64,000 nucleotides of DNA from Niastella koreensis GR20-10 (GCF_000246855.1 NC_016609.1:4030001-4094000); one strand, 5' to 3'; shown: positions 36,338 to 46,495, numbered from the stretch's first letter. Numbers and translations: made by a program. Notes: generated by a model from the sequence alone, not told the origin.

Positions 36338-36539
36338 AATCGTTAGATTTTTTGAATTGGAAATAAAATGGCGTAATGGGTCGGCGAAGGCAATTGCTGA
36401 CCAAAATTAGCGTAAAACCTACAATTGATTTACTACCGGATCGGTGTCATTAGGTGTCCGTTAGGTGTCCATTCAGTTCATCAATTTCATATAGATGACC
36501 AGGAAATGACTTTCATCAATTTTCTCTACCTTGTGCATT

Positions 36540-37322
36540 ATGACACAGATTGTAGTATTGATAATAATTGCCTTGATCCTGGTTGGTGTTGCGTTGTATA
36601 AACGTCCTGTTAAAAAGGCTGCTTTGCCGGCAGACTATAAAAAATTGTTGTTGGAGCATGTTGCTTTTTACCGCAACCTTGACGATAAGAAGAAAATTAG
36701 TTTTGAAGAGAAAATAAAAGAATTCCTTGGCTATATCCGGATCACCGGGGTTGATACCACTGTAAATGACCTTGACAGATTATTAGTAGCCTCCAGCGGC
36801 GTAATACCAATCTTTGGCTTTCCCGAATGGAAGTATTATAACCTGCGTGAAGTTCTTCTTTATCCTGATTCATTTAATGAAACCAGTTTTTTATCTAAAA
36901 GCGAAGATCGTCATGTATTGGGAATGGTTGGGGATGGGCCCATGCAACGGGTCATGATCCTGTCGAAACCGGCCTTGCACCATGGTTTTGCCAATGTATC
37001 GGGAAAAGAAAACACCGGCATTCATGAGTTTGTTCATTTATTGGATAAAGAAGACGGCGCTGTTGATGGATTACCGGAGGCATTGCTGAAAAGGCAATTC
37101 ACTGTACCCTGGCTTCATTTGATTGCAAAAAATATTGCCGCCATTAAGGCCGGTGAATCGGACATTAATGTTTACGGTTCAAAAAATGAAGCTGAGTTCT
37201 TTGCTGTTGCAGCTGAATATTTCTTTGAATCGCCTGAAGGGTTCAAACAAAATCATCCCGAATTGTATGAACTGATGACGCATGTATTTCAACAATCGCC
37301 GGCACAACAGGATACTGAATAA
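36540..37322 (+). CDS. MtfA-like M90 zinc peptidase
   Basis: The ATG at 36540 gives 260 residues with one N-terminal membrane segment (VVLIIIALILVGVAL). The zinc motif is H162-E-F-V-H166, followed by DKEDGAVDGLP, and YGSKNEAEFFAVAAEYFFE supplies the third-ligand glutamate region seen in MtfA/DUF980 proteins. Family members regulate sugar uptake regulators in enterobacteria; here the target is unknown. It converges on the next gene with 12 bp between stops. Confidence 0.85.
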   Translation: MTQIVVLIIIALILVGVALYKRPVKKAALPADYKKLLLEHVAFYRNLDDKKKISFEEKIKEFLGYIRITGVDTTVNDLDRLLVASSGVIPIFGFPEWKYYNLREVLLYPDSFNETSFLSKSEDRHVLGMVGDGPMQRVMILSKPALHHGFANVSGKENTGIHEFVHLLDKEDGAVDGLPEALLKRQFTVPWLHLIAKNIAAIKAGESDINVYGSKNEAEFFAVAAEYFFESPEGFKQNHPELYELMTHVFQQSPAQQDTE

Positions 37323-37334
37323 AAATACACCAGT

Positions 37335-37880
37335 TTATTCAGCCATCAGCTTTTGCCTTTTTTTGTGCAGGTAAAGATCATCTTCTTCAAACCAGCCCAA
37401 ATGAACCCCGTCATCGCCAAAGTCGATTATCCGGCCATTTTTTACGACCAGGCTTATGTAGTTGTCCGAGCAGGTATCTACCTTAATTTCTGCATACCTG
37501 TTTGTAAACTCGTCAGCGATGTGAATTTCCTTGATGGTTCCTTTGGATAACGCATCCTCCGCATTACTGATCCCGAATTCCCTGAGGTGTGCTTCCACAT
37601 GAGTTTCTCCCTCCTGCTGTTCAACCCCATAATCGGCCACATGAAAGGCAAACAGGCATTCCTCCCAAAGTAATTCTTTAACGCGGCCAAGCTGTTCCGG
37701 CTTTATCTGGAGCAGATCATTAACAATAGCAGTCATTTTATCCGTTACCTCGCGGGGCTGGTCATAGTCAGGGAACAGCACAACGTTCAGCGATTCACTG
37801 AATAATGGTATAAAGAGCGACAGATTGCCCAGGCCATTTTCATCCCAAACAGTTATTGTTTCCAGCTCAGCCTTTGTCAT
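37335..37880 (-). CDS. Hypothetical protein, DUF6985-like
   Basis: The 181-residue protein is soluble, acidic and without signal peptide. The N-terminal part (VWDENGLGNLSLFIPLFSES) and the tail FDDGVHLGWFEEDD-like segment resemble DUF6985 proteins, often found near immunity-type genes, but I am not certain of the match. No toxin gene is adjacent. Confidence 0.6.
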   Translation of the reverse strand: MTKAELETITVWDENGLGNLSLFIPLFSESLNVVLFPDYDQPREVTDKMTAIVNDLLQIKPEQLGRVKELLWEECLFAFHVADYGVEQQEGETHVEAHLREFGISNAEDALSKGTIKEIHIADEFTNRYAEIKVDTCSDNYISLVVKNGRIIDFGDDGVHLGWFEEDDLYLHKKRQKLMAE

Positions 37881-37983
37881 ACGTTTTAATTTTGTAAACG
37901 AAAATATTGCATCTTATGTTCAACCAATCAATTATTCCACCCGCACCCATTCATACCTTCCATTTGGATGCAGCGCTTCAACA

Positions 37984-39486
37984 CTATTCCATAATAATTT
38001 TACGAATACAATTGTTTCCAATATCTGCAACGAATAAGTTACCGGAAGCATCGATCACAATACCTCTTGGACCACTAAACCTTGCATCCTGTGGTTTACC
38101 ATCTATATACCCGCTGCGTACCCCACCCGCAATAAGTGACAATTTTCCATTGGGATCAACGCGGTAAATACCATTGGTACTATCATCCGTTACATAAATA
38201 TTTCCAACGCCATCCATCACTAAACCAGCCGGAGTTGAAAACACATTCAAAGTAACACTGCTTGTATAGCCTGAGGCTTTTATTACTTTACGGACCCGGC
38301 CGTTGATCTTGTCGGCTATTATAAGGTTGTTATTATTATCCAGCGCCATTTTCGCAGGTTGATAGAACTGGGCTTGTTGCGGGTCTCCATCAACCATTCC
38401 CCAGTTTCCATTACCCGATAAAACACTTAAAAGCCCGGTTTGCAGACTAATCTTACAAATCCGGTTATTGCTCTGGTCGGTAACATACACATTACTGGCA
38501 TCAACCACTACATCATTTGGATAGGCAACATAACCCTGAGGCCCATTTATAAAAAAAGTGGTTACATTGCCTGCAGGATCAATTTTGCGAATGCTTTGGT
38601 TTTGATATTCGGCAACATATATATTGCCTGCATTATCCAACGTAAGTCCCTGGGGAAAATGAAACTGAGCCGTTAAACCAGGGCCATCGAGATAGCCGTA
38701 TGTTCCGGACCCGGCAATGGTGCTTACCACACCCAACGGGGTTATCCTGCGAATTTTTGAATTTCCAATCTCCGAGACGATCAAATTACCTGCTGCATCC
38801 AGTGCTATATCGTCGGGCGACCAAAACTGTGCATTTATTCCTGATGCATCCACGGCCCCCGGATTCTGCTGCCCGGCAAAAGTTATTACAGAATTTACTT
38901 TCGTCTGGTAGATAAAACTGGTATCCGAAACCGCCATTTTATTGCAGGAGACAACGGTTACCTTTCCACTACAATTTTTATTTTTAGGCACAATCACTTT
39001 TAGCAATGTATCGGATGCACTCACCACTTTTGCAGGAATGCCGTTTAGTTGAACGGTGTTATCAGCAATTGTATTGCAAAAATGGGAACCTGAAACAGCC
39101 AGGGTATCATCGAACCCTGCGTACACCGGATTGATGCGGGTTATTTTGGGAGATGGTTCAATAAATGTAAAAACAGAAGAAGAGGTAACTGTTACTCCGT
39201 TCACTATTACCGTAATATATCCAGTGCAGTTTTTATCATCGGGCACTGTTACGCCCAGGACTGTTTTGGAAGCTTCATTCACAGGTACCTGTACCCCATT
39301 GATCTTTACAACATTCGGAGCAAAATCAACTATAAAACCGGTACCAAATATTCTGACAGCTGTTCCTGCCGGGCCGGATGCCGGGGAGAAAGAAGTAATT
39401 GAAAGCGGGAGATCAGTATCGTGTTTTTTACAGCTGGTAACTATTAGCATTAAAAACAGGCATTGCAAGGCAAGAATTCTTGTCAT
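37984..39486 (-). CDS. IPT/TIG and NHL-repeat lipoprotein
   Basis: The 500-residue protein has a lipoprotein signal (lipid cysteine C19, LIVTSCKK). Two IPT/TIG immunoglobulin-like units (about 28-110 and 115-195) are followed by a six-bladed NHL beta-propeller (about 200-498) with repeated units such as LDAAGNLIVSEIGNSKIRRI and DASGNLFVADIGNNCIRKI. Such surface proteins bind carbohydrates or proteins; no catalytic site is visible. It stands alone on this strand. Confidence 0.9.
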   Translation of the reverse strand: MTRILALQCLFLMLIVTSCKKHDTDLPLSITSFSPASGPAGTAVRIFGTGFIVDFAPNVVKINGVQVPVNEASKTVLGVTVPDDKNCTGYITVIVNGVTVTSSSVFTFIEPSPKITRINPVYAGFDDTLAVSGSHFCNTIADNTVQLNGIPAKVVSASDTLLKVIVPKNKNCSGKVTVVSCNKMAVSDTSFIYQTKVNSVITFAGQQNPGAVDASGINAQFWSPDDIALDAAGNLIVSEIGNSKIRRITPLGVVSTIAGSGTYGYLDGPGLTAQFHFPQGLTLDNAGNIYVAEYQNQSIRKIDPAGNVTTFFINGPQGYVAYPNDVVVDASNVYVTDQSNNRICKISLQTGLLSVLSGNGNWGMVDGDPQQAQFYQPAKMALDNNNNLIIADKINGRVRKVIKASGYTSSVTLNVFSTPAGLVMDGVGNIYVTDDSTNGIYRVDPNGKLSLIAGGVRSGYIDGKPQDARFSGPRGIVIDASGNLFVADIGNNCIRKIIME

Positions 39487-39559
39487 ATAAAGGAATTATC
39501 AAGGCGCCTGTCTGGTTTGCTTTATAAATCGAAGTGCAAATTAGTAAATTTTCCGTGAA

Positions 39560-39700
39560 TTAGTTACCCTGAAAAGACCGCCGGAACGCCAGCGGTGAAA
39601 CCCGGGTCTTTAGCTTAAAGAACTTACTAAACGACTGTGGGCAATCTGCGGGTTGAACCCGCTATTTAACCAGGAGCTTAACAACTGTTCATCCGGAATA
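39560..39700 (-). pseudogene. Remnant of an AraC-family regulator C-terminus
   Basis: The minus strand encodes DCPQSFSKFFKLKTRVSPLA then FRRSFQGN and a stop at 39560-39562, the second helix-turn-helix of AraC proteins. Upstream, SGFN continues the expected recognition-region pattern in a different frame, with five extra bases at 39647-39651 (TGCGG) causing the shift. The rest of the gene is missing. The remaining part of 39487-39841 holds nothing else I can support. Confidence 0.65.
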
Positions 39701-39841
39701 ACCTTCCATGGCAGGTGAGGAAACCTGTAAGAACGATGTTCATATTGCTGTTATTTTTTCAACACAAAGCTCCGTAGCCATGCCGTTAAAAAAATAACCA
39801 AACAGCCGATTGTTGTAGCCCAAAGGCAGCCTGGAAAACAA

Positions 39842-40420
39842 CTACAGGATCTGGTTCAGCTTAAGATATTGCAACAACATAATGGTTTTTCCATCTTTAA
39901 TTTCTCCTGTCTGGATCATCGCCATAGCCTTATTAAAATCCAGTTCCAGCACTTCAATATTCTCTTCCTCATGTTCAACCCCGCCGCCTTCGGCCACTTT
40001 CATTTCCTTTGAATAGGCGGCAACAAAAAAGTACAGGATCTCGGTAACTGAACCGGGCGACATATACGCCTCAAATACCTTTCGCACATCTTTTACCTTA
40101 TAACCGGTTTCCTCTTCTGTTTCGCGCCTGATGCAGTCTTCCGGATTATCTTTATCCAGCAGCCCCGCACAGGCCTCGATGAGCATTCCGTCTTTATTGC
40201 CATTTATAAATGTCGGCAACCGGAATTGTCTGGTAAGGATCACCGTTCCCTGTTCTTTATTGTACAGCAGGATGGTGGCCCCGTTGCCGCGGTCGTACGC
40301 TTCGCGGGTTTGTGTTTGCACAGAACCATCTTTCTTTGTATACTCGTAGGTAATTTTCCGGAGCACATACCAGTTGTCGGAAAGTATTTTTGTATCCAGG
40401 ATCTTTATATTGTTAATCAT
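39842..40420 (-). CDS. nudK: Nudix hydrolase, GDP-mannose pyrophosphatase-like
   Basis: The ATG at 40420 gives 192 residues; earlier in-frame codons overlap the upstream gene. The Nudix box is complete ([22 protein letters not shown]), preceded by [14 protein letters not shown] and followed by [16 protein letters not shown], as in NudK/ADP-sugar pyrophosphatases. It would cleave GDP-mannose or related nucleotide sugars. It begins 17 bp after the GH28 gene on the same strand, so it is probably its operon partner. Confidence 0.85.
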   Translation of the reverse strand: MINNIKILDTKILSDNWYVLRKITYEYTKKDGSVQTQTREAYDRGNGATILLYNKEQGTVILTRQFRLPTFINGNKDGMLIEACAGLLDKDNPEDCIRRETEEETGYKVKDVRKVFEAYMSPGSVTEILYFFVAAYSKEMKVAEGGGVEHEEENIEVLELDFNKAMAMIQTGEIKDGKTIMLLQYLKLNQIL

Positions 40421-40436
40421 TTCAGTTTTATTTAGA

Positions 40437-41795
40437 TCAGAACTCCTTTTTTCCATTTACGACCACATTCTTCCCGGTAAAGTGCTCAACCACCGCAGTG
40501 TCTATTACCAGGTTATTCTTTGCCGCTATATTCAGGTTTTCAAAGGTGAAATCACTTAACTTATAATTGAATGCATTTACGTTCGCCCGGTTTTCAGCAA
40601 CCCCCACATTAAAAAAGTTATTGCAATCCAGTTTAATATTGCGCATGGTGATGTGACGGCTGTAGGAATCTCTGGTAGCTTTCTCGCCTTTGAGGTCGAA
40701 GAACTGCGTCCAGGGGCGGATAAACAGAAAGTTACCAATGTCACTGCCTTCAATATCTTCTACCAGTACATATTCATAATCCTGTGGCGTATCAGGACGC
40801 ATTTTAAGCCACAGCAAACGCTCGGCATTGTTTATTTTCAGCCGGCGCAGGATTATGTTCCGGTCATGAATAGACTCGCTTCCCAGCGTTAATACGCCAT
40901 GACAGAACCCATACGTACAGTCTTCGATGATGATGTTCTCATTGGCTGCATTGTTAGGATCTTTGTCGGCCAACGGGCCTTTACCGCCCTTCAGGGCCAC
41001 CGCATCATCATTTACCGACAAATAACAATTTTTGATCAGGAAGTTTTTGCAGCCATCAATATCAACCGCATCGGTACTGGGCGCCCTTACCGGCGCTTTT
41101 GGCGAAGAGATATGAAGACCGAGCAGCTTTACATTTTCGCATTTATAAAAATGGGTTGTCCAGAAAGGCGAGTTCATGCAGGTTACGCCAGATACCTGAA
41201 CGTTTTTGCTGTTGGAAACGTAGAGCAGCCTTGGCCGCATTTCATCCATATTGGTACAGTTGGGATTGAACTCACGCCTTAACCAGAATGCCTTCCAGTA
41301 ACGTAAGCCATTACCATCTATGGTGCCTTTCCCTGCAATCGTAAATCCATCCAGGCCATCTGCATTTACCAGGGCCGCAAAGTATTTGAGGGTTTGCCCT
41401 TCCATCCGGGTCATCAACAACGGAAAATTGCTGATATCATCGCTGCCTTTTAATCTGGCGCCGCTTTCAAGATACAGGTTGGTACCCTGTTTAAAAAACA
41501 GGGAGCCGCTCAGGAAAGTTCCTTTGGGAATTACTACCACGCCACCACCGCTGGCGGCGGCTTTGTCAATGACAGCCTGGATCTTTTGCGTTTGAACGAC
41601 TGAGCTGTCGTTTTTTACGTTATAGTCGGTAACCCGGTACTGCTTTCCCAGTTTATTTAAATCGGCGGGAGTATTTTGTCTGAACCAATCCGGGATGGGC
41701 GTTCCGTCGGGGAATACTTCCTGGGCATTTACATTTCCATTCAAAACAAGGGCCATCAGGAGCAACCCGGCAAGCTTAACTATTTGTATCATCAT
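40437..41795 (-). CDS. GH28 family glycosidase (polygalacturonase-like)
   Basis: The ATG at 41795 starts a signal peptide ([18 protein letters not shown]); the product has 452 residues. The beta-helix carries the GH28 residues D242/D245 (STDAVDID), D263-D264 (VNDDAVALK) and H299 (GFCHG). GH28 enzymes hydrolyse galacturonan or rhamnogalacturonan backbones. It is exported to the periplasm or surface. It faces the permease gene across a 164-bp divergent region and lies 17 bp before nudK. No SusCD pair accompanies it. Confidence 0.9.
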   Translation of the reverse strand: MMIQIVKLAGLLLMALVLNGNVNAQEVFPDGTPIPDWFRQNTPADLNKLGKQYRVTDYNVKNDSSVVQTQKIQAVIDKAAASGGGVVVIPKGTFLSGSLFFKQGTNLYLESGARLKGSDDISNFPLLMTRMEGQTLKYFAALVNADGLDGFTIAGKGTIDGNGLRYWKAFWLRREFNPNCTNMDEMRPRLLYVSNSKNVQVSGVTCMNSPFWTTHFYKCENVKLLGLHISSPKAPVRAPSTDAVDIDGCKNFLIKNCYLSVNDDAVALKGGKGPLADKDPNNAANENIIIEDCTYGFCHGVLTLGSESIHDRNIILRRLKINNAERLLWLKMRPDTPQDYEYVLVEDIEGSDIGNFLFIRPWTQFFDLKGEKATRDSYSRHITMRNIKLDCNNFFNVGVAENRANVNAFNYKLSDFTFENLNIAAKNNLVIDTAVVEHFTGKNVVVNGKKEF

Positions 41796-41959
41796 TGATC
41801 TTTTGTGAGCGTTCTCATTAGGCCCGAAGATAAGGAAACGGACACTGAACGTATCGAAACCGGACAATTGTTATTCTTATTTGTTTAGTAATTAACTAAT
41901 TGCTAACGGGTTAACAACATGGCATCTTTTTTCGGCACATTGGGCATAATCGTCAGCTG

Positions 41960-44320
41960 ATGTTCCAAAACTATCTCAAGATCGCCCTGCGCAGTATTTT
42001 ACGGTACAAGGCCTATTCCATCATCAATATTTTAGGGCTTGCCATTGGCATGGCGTCCAGTATTCTTATCCTGCTGTGGGTACAGCATGAGTTAAGTTAT
42101 GACAAATGGCATAAGCAGGCAGCAAAGATCTACCGGGTCAATTCAGCTGCCGGTGATTTTAAAACGGCGGTATCCCCCGCAGGGATGGCGGGTGGCGTGC
42201 AGGCTATATTACCTGCAATCAGGAATACCGTACGGATGTCGGCTCCCAACAGTTTTCTGTTTGCAACCGGCGATCGCAAGTTTGAAGAAAGCAGGGTGTA
42301 TTATGCAGACAGTACTTTTTTACAAGTGTTCTCTTTTCCGCTGGTAAAAGGCGATGCGCGTACGGCCCTGCAACGGCCTGATGCCATCCTGATCACAGCG
42401 GAGATGGCAACGAAGTATTTTGGCCACGACGATCCGATTGGGAAAGTGCTTCGCAAAAACAATAACAATAATGTGGTGGTAACCGGCGTACTGGCCGATG
42501 TGCCTGCTAACTCCCATTTACAGTTCGATTTTATTCAGCCCATGTCTGCACCTGAACAGCGGCGTGAGATCACCGAGAACCCATATAACAATTTCAGCTT
42601 TTACACATATATCCAGCTTGATGATCATTTCAATGCCAGTAAAGCGGCACTCGCGGGACTGGAAAAACAGATGAATGATTTCTTTAAAAAGCAAAACAAA
42701 GATATCAGGATCGATTTTACATTGCAACCGTTGACCAGCATTCACCTGCATTCCAATTTGCAAATGGAACTGGCAGGTGGTGGCAATATCCAGTATGTGA
42801 ATATATTTTTTATTGTGGCCATTTTTATTATGATAGTGGCCTGCATCAACTTTATGAACCTGGCAACAGCGCGGTCGGCACGCCGGGCAAAGGAAGTAGG
42901 CTTACGTAAAGTAGTGGGTGCATTAAGGTGGCAACTGATGGGGCAGTTTTTGGGTGAGGCAATGCTGATCTCCTTCTTCGCCCTACTGGTGGCCATAATC
43001 ATCGTATTGCTGGCGTTACCTGCTTTTAACGAACTGGCCGGCAAAAAACTGATCGTACATATCTGGAATGGTCAACTGATGACAACCCTGGTGGGCATTT
43101 CCGTTGCCACAGGTTTTCTTTCGGGCAGCTACCCGGCCCTGTTCCTTTCGGGATTTCAACCGGTGAAAGTATTGAAAGGCAGCTTACGTGGATTGAGCGG
43201 GAACCGGCTCTTCCGCAATGCCCTGGTGGTGGTACAGTTTGTGGTATCCATCGTTTTGCTGATAGGCACCTTCGTTATTTATAATCAATTGCGCTATATC
43301 AAACAGCGCAACCTGGGGTACGATAAAGAAAACCTGTTGTCGATGCCTATGAAGGGACAACTGTGGAATAAAAAGCAGGCATTGTATAATGCATTGGCGC
43401 AGGACCCGGCCACAAGCCAGTTTACCGTTACCTCTGACCTGCCCACCAATACTACCAGCGGCACCATCGATGTGAAATGGCCAGGCAAGGACCCGCATTT
43501 ACAGGTTGTATTTCCCTCCCTGGATGTAAGCGAAAGTTTCTTTTCTATTTTTAATATGAAAATGTTGGGCGGCCGTGCATTCTCGAAAGCCTTCAACGAC
43601 AGCAGCAGTTTCATCCTCAATGAAACGGCGGCACGTACCATGGGCATGACCCCGGCCAGTGCAGTGGGGCAACAAATTTCTTTCCAGGACCAAAAAGGCA
43701 CTATTATAGGCGTAGTGGCAGACTTCAATTTCAAGCCTATTCAACGAGCCATAGAGCCGCTGGTAATGCGGTTGAACAAGTGGGGCGGTGTTGTGGTAGT
43801 AAAGACGAGGCCGGGCGCTACCGAAGCTGCCATCAAAAGTCTTGGGAAGATCTGCGAATCCCTGGAGCCTTCCTATCCTTTTGCTTATGGTTTTCTGGAT
43901 CAGCAACTGGCGTATCAATATAAAGGGGAACAACAGATGGGCAGCATTTTCAATTTATTTGCGTTGCTGGCCATTTTTATTTCCGGGCTCGGTCTGTATG
44001 GACTGAGTGCTTACATAGCAGAACAAAGGACCAAAGAAATAGGCGTGCGCAAGGTACTGGGCGCTTCGTTGTTCAACATCCTGCGACTGCTGAGTGGAGA
44101 CTTCACCCGCCTGATCCTTATTGCCATGGTGATTGCCATTCCGCTGGCCTGGTGGGCAGTGAACCAATGGCTGCAAAGTTTCGCTTATCATATCCAGTTG
44201 GGTTGGAGTGTGTTTTTACTGGCGCCGGTGGCAGCCCTTTTCATTGCCTGGGTTACGGTGAGCTATGAATCTATCAAGGTGGGAGTAGCGAACCCGGTGA
44301 AGAGTTTGCGGTCGGAATGA
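41960..44320 (+). CDS. FtsX-type ABC transporter permease (MacB-like)
   Basis: The 786-residue protein opens with the family signature LKIALRSILRYKAYSIINIL, has a periplasmic MacB-PCD domain (about 45-240), three membrane segments (about 285-445), a second periplasmic domain, and a final FtsX unit (about 675-785) with EIGVRKVLGAS. The two related ...RKV(V/L)GA motifs mark the duplicated FtsX halves. No ATPase gene is adjacent; Bacteroidota carry many such orphans. Role is likely export or stress-related; substrate unknown. Confidence 0.9.
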   Translation: MFQNYLKIALRSILRYKAYSIINILGLAIGMASSILILLWVQHELSYDKWHKQAAKIYRVNSAAGDFKTAVSPAGMAGGVQAILPAIRNTVRMSAPNSFLFATGDRKFEESRVYYADSTFLQVFSFPLVKGDARTALQRPDAILITAEMATKYFGHDDPIGKVLRKNNNNNVVVTGVLADVPANSHLQFDFIQPMSAPEQRREITENPYNNFSFYTYIQLDDHFNASKAALAGLEKQMNDFFKKQNKDIRIDFTLQPLTSIHLHSNLQMELAGGGNIQYVNIFFIVAIFIMIVACINFMNLATARSARRAKEVGLRKVVGALRWQLMGQFLGEAMLISFFALLVAIIIVLLALPAFNELAGKKLIVHIWNGQLMTTLVGISVATGFLSGSYPALFLSGFQPVKVLKGSLRGLSGNRLFRNALVVVQFVVSIVLLIGTFVIYNQLRYIKQRNLGYDKENLLSMPMKGQLWNKKQALYNALAQDPATSQFTVTSDLPTNTTSGTIDVKWPGKDPHLQVVFPSLDVSESFFSIFNMKMLGGRAFSKAFNDSSSFILNETAARTMGMTPASAVGQQISFQDQKGTIIGVVADFNFKPIQRAIEPLVMRLNKWGGVVVVKTRPGATEAAIKSLGKICESLEPSYPFAYGFLDQQLAYQYKGEQQMGSIFNLFALLAIFISGLGLYGLSAYIAEQRTKEIGVRKVLGASLFNILRLLSGDFTRLILIAMVIAIPLAWWAVNQWLQSFAYHIQLGWSVFLLAPVAALFIAWVTVSYESIKVGVANPVKSLRSE

Positions 44321-44390
44321 GAAAAATTCAGATGAAATAACTGTTAACGGTTATGGATTTTTCATGATTATGTGTCCCGGTAAAATGATC

Positions 44391-45308
44391 ATGAAAAAAT
44401 TCCTCCTTACAGCACTTACTCTTTTAGGATTAATGGCCCATTCAGGCAATTGCCAGACTCTTGACACCTTAATAGATGTGGGTGGTTACCGGCTCCATTT
44501 TTACATTGTAAAGGGAAAGGGACTGCCAATTTTGTTTGAAGGCGGCGCCGGGGCCGATGTAACTGTTTGGGATAACTTTCTGCAACCAATAGCTGCCATC
44601 ACCCACGCCACGCTTATCACTTATGACCGCGCCGGTTTTGGGAAAAGCGAACTGGATACCAGTAACCTCGATGTGGACAAACATGGTATTTTACAAGGTA
44701 TTCAGGGGCTGGAGACGGGTTTGAAAAAACTGGGCTACGACAAAAACGTAATTCTGATAGCGCATTCATTCGGCGGCTTCTGCGCCACACTCTACGCTGC
44801 CAGACATCCTGAAAAAGTAAAAGCAGCCGTTTATTTCGATGCCAATCCTGTTTGCTGGTTTCAGGATGCCTATGTTGACAGTGTGATGAAACTGAGAAAC
44901 GATTATTGGGCGAACCATACACCCACCAACAATTGGGCAGATTATTACGCCGGTCTCAATCTCGGAAATACCGTAGCGCTCCTGAGAAAATCGCCATTCC
45001 CGGCAACCATCCCGGTCATAGACCTGGTTGCGGAAAAGAACTTTCCTGATTCCATTTCAGCCGCCAGGTGGCGAAACTGTCACCGGCAATTTGCCACTGC
45101 GCAGCCTAACCGTGAGGGCATTACAGCTTACGGGTGCGGGCATTTTATTTTCAGGGATAACCCTACCCTTGCCATAAGCGCCATCGTAAAAGCGTATACC
45201 GGTGTTGTGAGTAAAGAGCAAGGCGACGCCATAAGAGAACGTTTTGTTTCCTATAGCCCCCAGGCCATCAATGAGGAGCGGAAGAGGCAAGCCTCACAAA
45301 AAAATTAG
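44391..45308 (+). CDS. Secreted alpha/beta hydrolase
   Basis: The ATG at 44391 begins a signal peptide (MKKFLLTALTLLGLMAHS); 305 residues. The nucleophile elbow is AHS126FGG, the oxyanion region PILFEGGAGAD, the acid probably in VIDLVAEKN, and the histidine in GCGHFIF. It would act as an esterase or lipase-type hydrolase outside the cytoplasm; substrate not predictable. A GACCCGCT/AGCGGGTC hairpin (45307-45330) follows the stop but lacks a T tract. Confidence 0.87.
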   Translation: MKKFLLTALTLLGLMAHSGNCQTLDTLIDVGGYRLHFYIVKGKGLPILFEGGAGADVTVWDNFLQPIAAITHATLITYDRAGFGKSELDTSNLDVDKHGILQGIQGLETGLKKLGYDKNVILIAHSFGGFCATLYAARHPEKVKAAVYFDANPVCWFQDAYVDSVMKLRNDYWANHTPTNNWADYYAGLNLGNTVALLRKSPFPATIPVIDLVAEKNFPDSISAARWRNCHRQFATAQPNREGITAYGCGHFIFRDNPTLAISAIVKAYTGVVSKEQGDAIRERFVSYSPQAINEERKRQASQKN

Positions 45309-45468
45309 ACCCGCTACGAAGAGCGGGTCTGTGGCTTTAGTTTGCACATCAGAGTCGGATACTGGATTTTAAAATGTGCAACATTCCTTTGTCTGTGCAA
45401 GTTGCTAATTATTTATAGCACCCGGAGTAGTAATAGTTGGAAATACAATTATTAGGTTTGCCGGGTCA

Positions 45469-45867
45469 CTAAAGTGTATGATCAACAATCAATTTCCCAT
45501 TCCGGTGTTGGGCGCCGTCAACAGCTTTCACAAAGTACAGGCCGGCCGGCAAAGTCTCGAGGTTGGTAAGCAACAATTCATTAACCCCCTTTCTTAAAGG
45601 GTATTGCCGGCTCAGCACTGTATGACCTGCCACATCAAGCAGGGTAATATTGAGTTCACTACTGGCGAGTGATGACCATATGATGGTGGAATAACCGGAT
45701 GCCTGCATGGGGCTTATATTCAATTCTTCTTCTGCTAAAACAGTTTGTTTTGAAGTTATGGGGGTGATAACGGGCTGATGCCAGGTATTTACCTGTAATA
45801 TCAATACAGGCAGGATAATAGTAAACAGGAAACCTTTGACAGTTTTTTTTCGAAAAACGATCCTCAT
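45469..45867 (-). CDS. Small secreted protein that is almost only a T9SS type A sorting domain
   Basis: The 132-residue ORF has an N-terminal signal (KGFLFTIILPVLILQV), a short linker, then a beta-sandwich with the type A features ISPMQASGYSTIIWSS, ITLLDVAGHTVLSR, LPAGLYFVKAVDG and a basic/aliphatic end (NGKLIVDHTL). The sorting domain normally sits at the end of large cargo; here almost no cargo remains. Either the passenger was lost or the domain itself is the product. It is transcribed toward the hydrolase gene. Confidence 0.7.
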   Translation of the reverse strand: MRIVFRKKTVKGFLFTIILPVLILQVNTWHQPVITPITSKQTVLAEEELNISPMQASGYSTIIWSSLASSELNITLLDVAGHTVLSRQYPLRKGVNELLLTNLETLPAGLYFVKAVDGAQHRNGKLIVDHTL

Positions 45868-46003
45868 CGGGTACGGGTTTTTGTCACAGGTAACAGATCA
45901 TGTATCCATGCAAAAATGGCCCGTTTCTGCCAGCTGTACCCTAGTATAAATTGGATTATGATAATTTATTAACTGTATGAACCCGGAATAAAAAAAGTTA
46001 TAA

Positions 46004-46378
46004 TTATAGAGAGTTTACAAATTCACCTTTTTCTGTAGCTATCTGATTACCCCAGCCAAGAATAGCATCCAGTACGGGGTTGAACGACCTGCCAAATTCA
46101 GTTAAACTGTATACCACTTTAAGGGGCGGCTTTTTGCCATACACCTGCCTGGCAATTAACCCATCTTCTTCCAATTGTTTTAATTGCAAACTCAGTGTTC
46201 TTTCCGTAACTCCTGGCAGATGATTTCTAAGCTCACTATACCGTTTACGTGTATCCCTTAAATGATACAGGATAACAGCTTTCCACTTTCCGCCAATCAG
46301 GTCCATAGCCAGGCTTACGGTGCAAGGGTATAATTTATCGTTGACTTTGATGTAGTCGCTTTGACATTCTATTGCCAT
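46004..46378 (-). CDS. HxlR family winged-helix transcription regulator
   Basis: The 124-residue protein has the family start CPCT-like YPCTVSLAMDLIGGKWKAVI, the winged helix YSELRNHLPGVTERTLSLQL and the wing DGLIARQVY. The single cysteine C19 is in the position of the redox or aldehyde-sensing cysteine of several HxlR members. It is divergent from the NmrA-type gene and probably controls it. Confidence 0.92.
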   Translation of the reverse strand: MAIECQSDYIKVNDKLYPCTVSLAMDLIGGKWKAVILYHLRDTRKRYSELRNHLPGVTERTLSLQLKQLEEDGLIARQVYGKKPPLKVVYSLTEFGRSFNPVLDAILGWGNQIATEKGEFVNSL

Positions 46379-46396
46379 AACATGTATTTAAGAGAG

Positions 46397-46412
46397 CTAT
46401 CCAAATGGATAG
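46397..46412. promoter_or_regulatory. Candidate HxlR operator, CTATCC-AAAT-GGATAG
   Basis: A perfect 6-bp inverted repeat with a 4-base centre lies in the divergent region, directly upstream of the -33 element of the NmrA-type gene and 19 bp from the hxlR start. Position and symmetry suit a dimeric HxlR protein. Assignment is inference. Confidence 0.5.
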
Positions 46413-46414
46413 TT

Positions 46415-46446
46415 ATTGTAGATCTGTCTAACTGTAAATAGTTTTG
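46415..46446 (+). promoter_or_regulatory. Promoter of the NmrA-type gene
   Basis: ATTG at 46415-46418 and TAGTTTTG at 46439-46446 are separated by 20 nt and match the Bacteroidota -33/-7 pattern. The start would be near 46453, about 43 nt before the ATG. Confidence 0.6.
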
Positions 46447-46495
46447 CTACTCAATAACAGCAAGCAAGGTATTTAAGTTTAAAAGAATCAGATCG

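Noticed and set aside
45307-45330. GACCCGCT/AGCGGGTC hairpin as a terminator of the hydrolase gene
   Set aside because: The stem is good but there is no T tract on either strand, so it is only mentioned with the gene.
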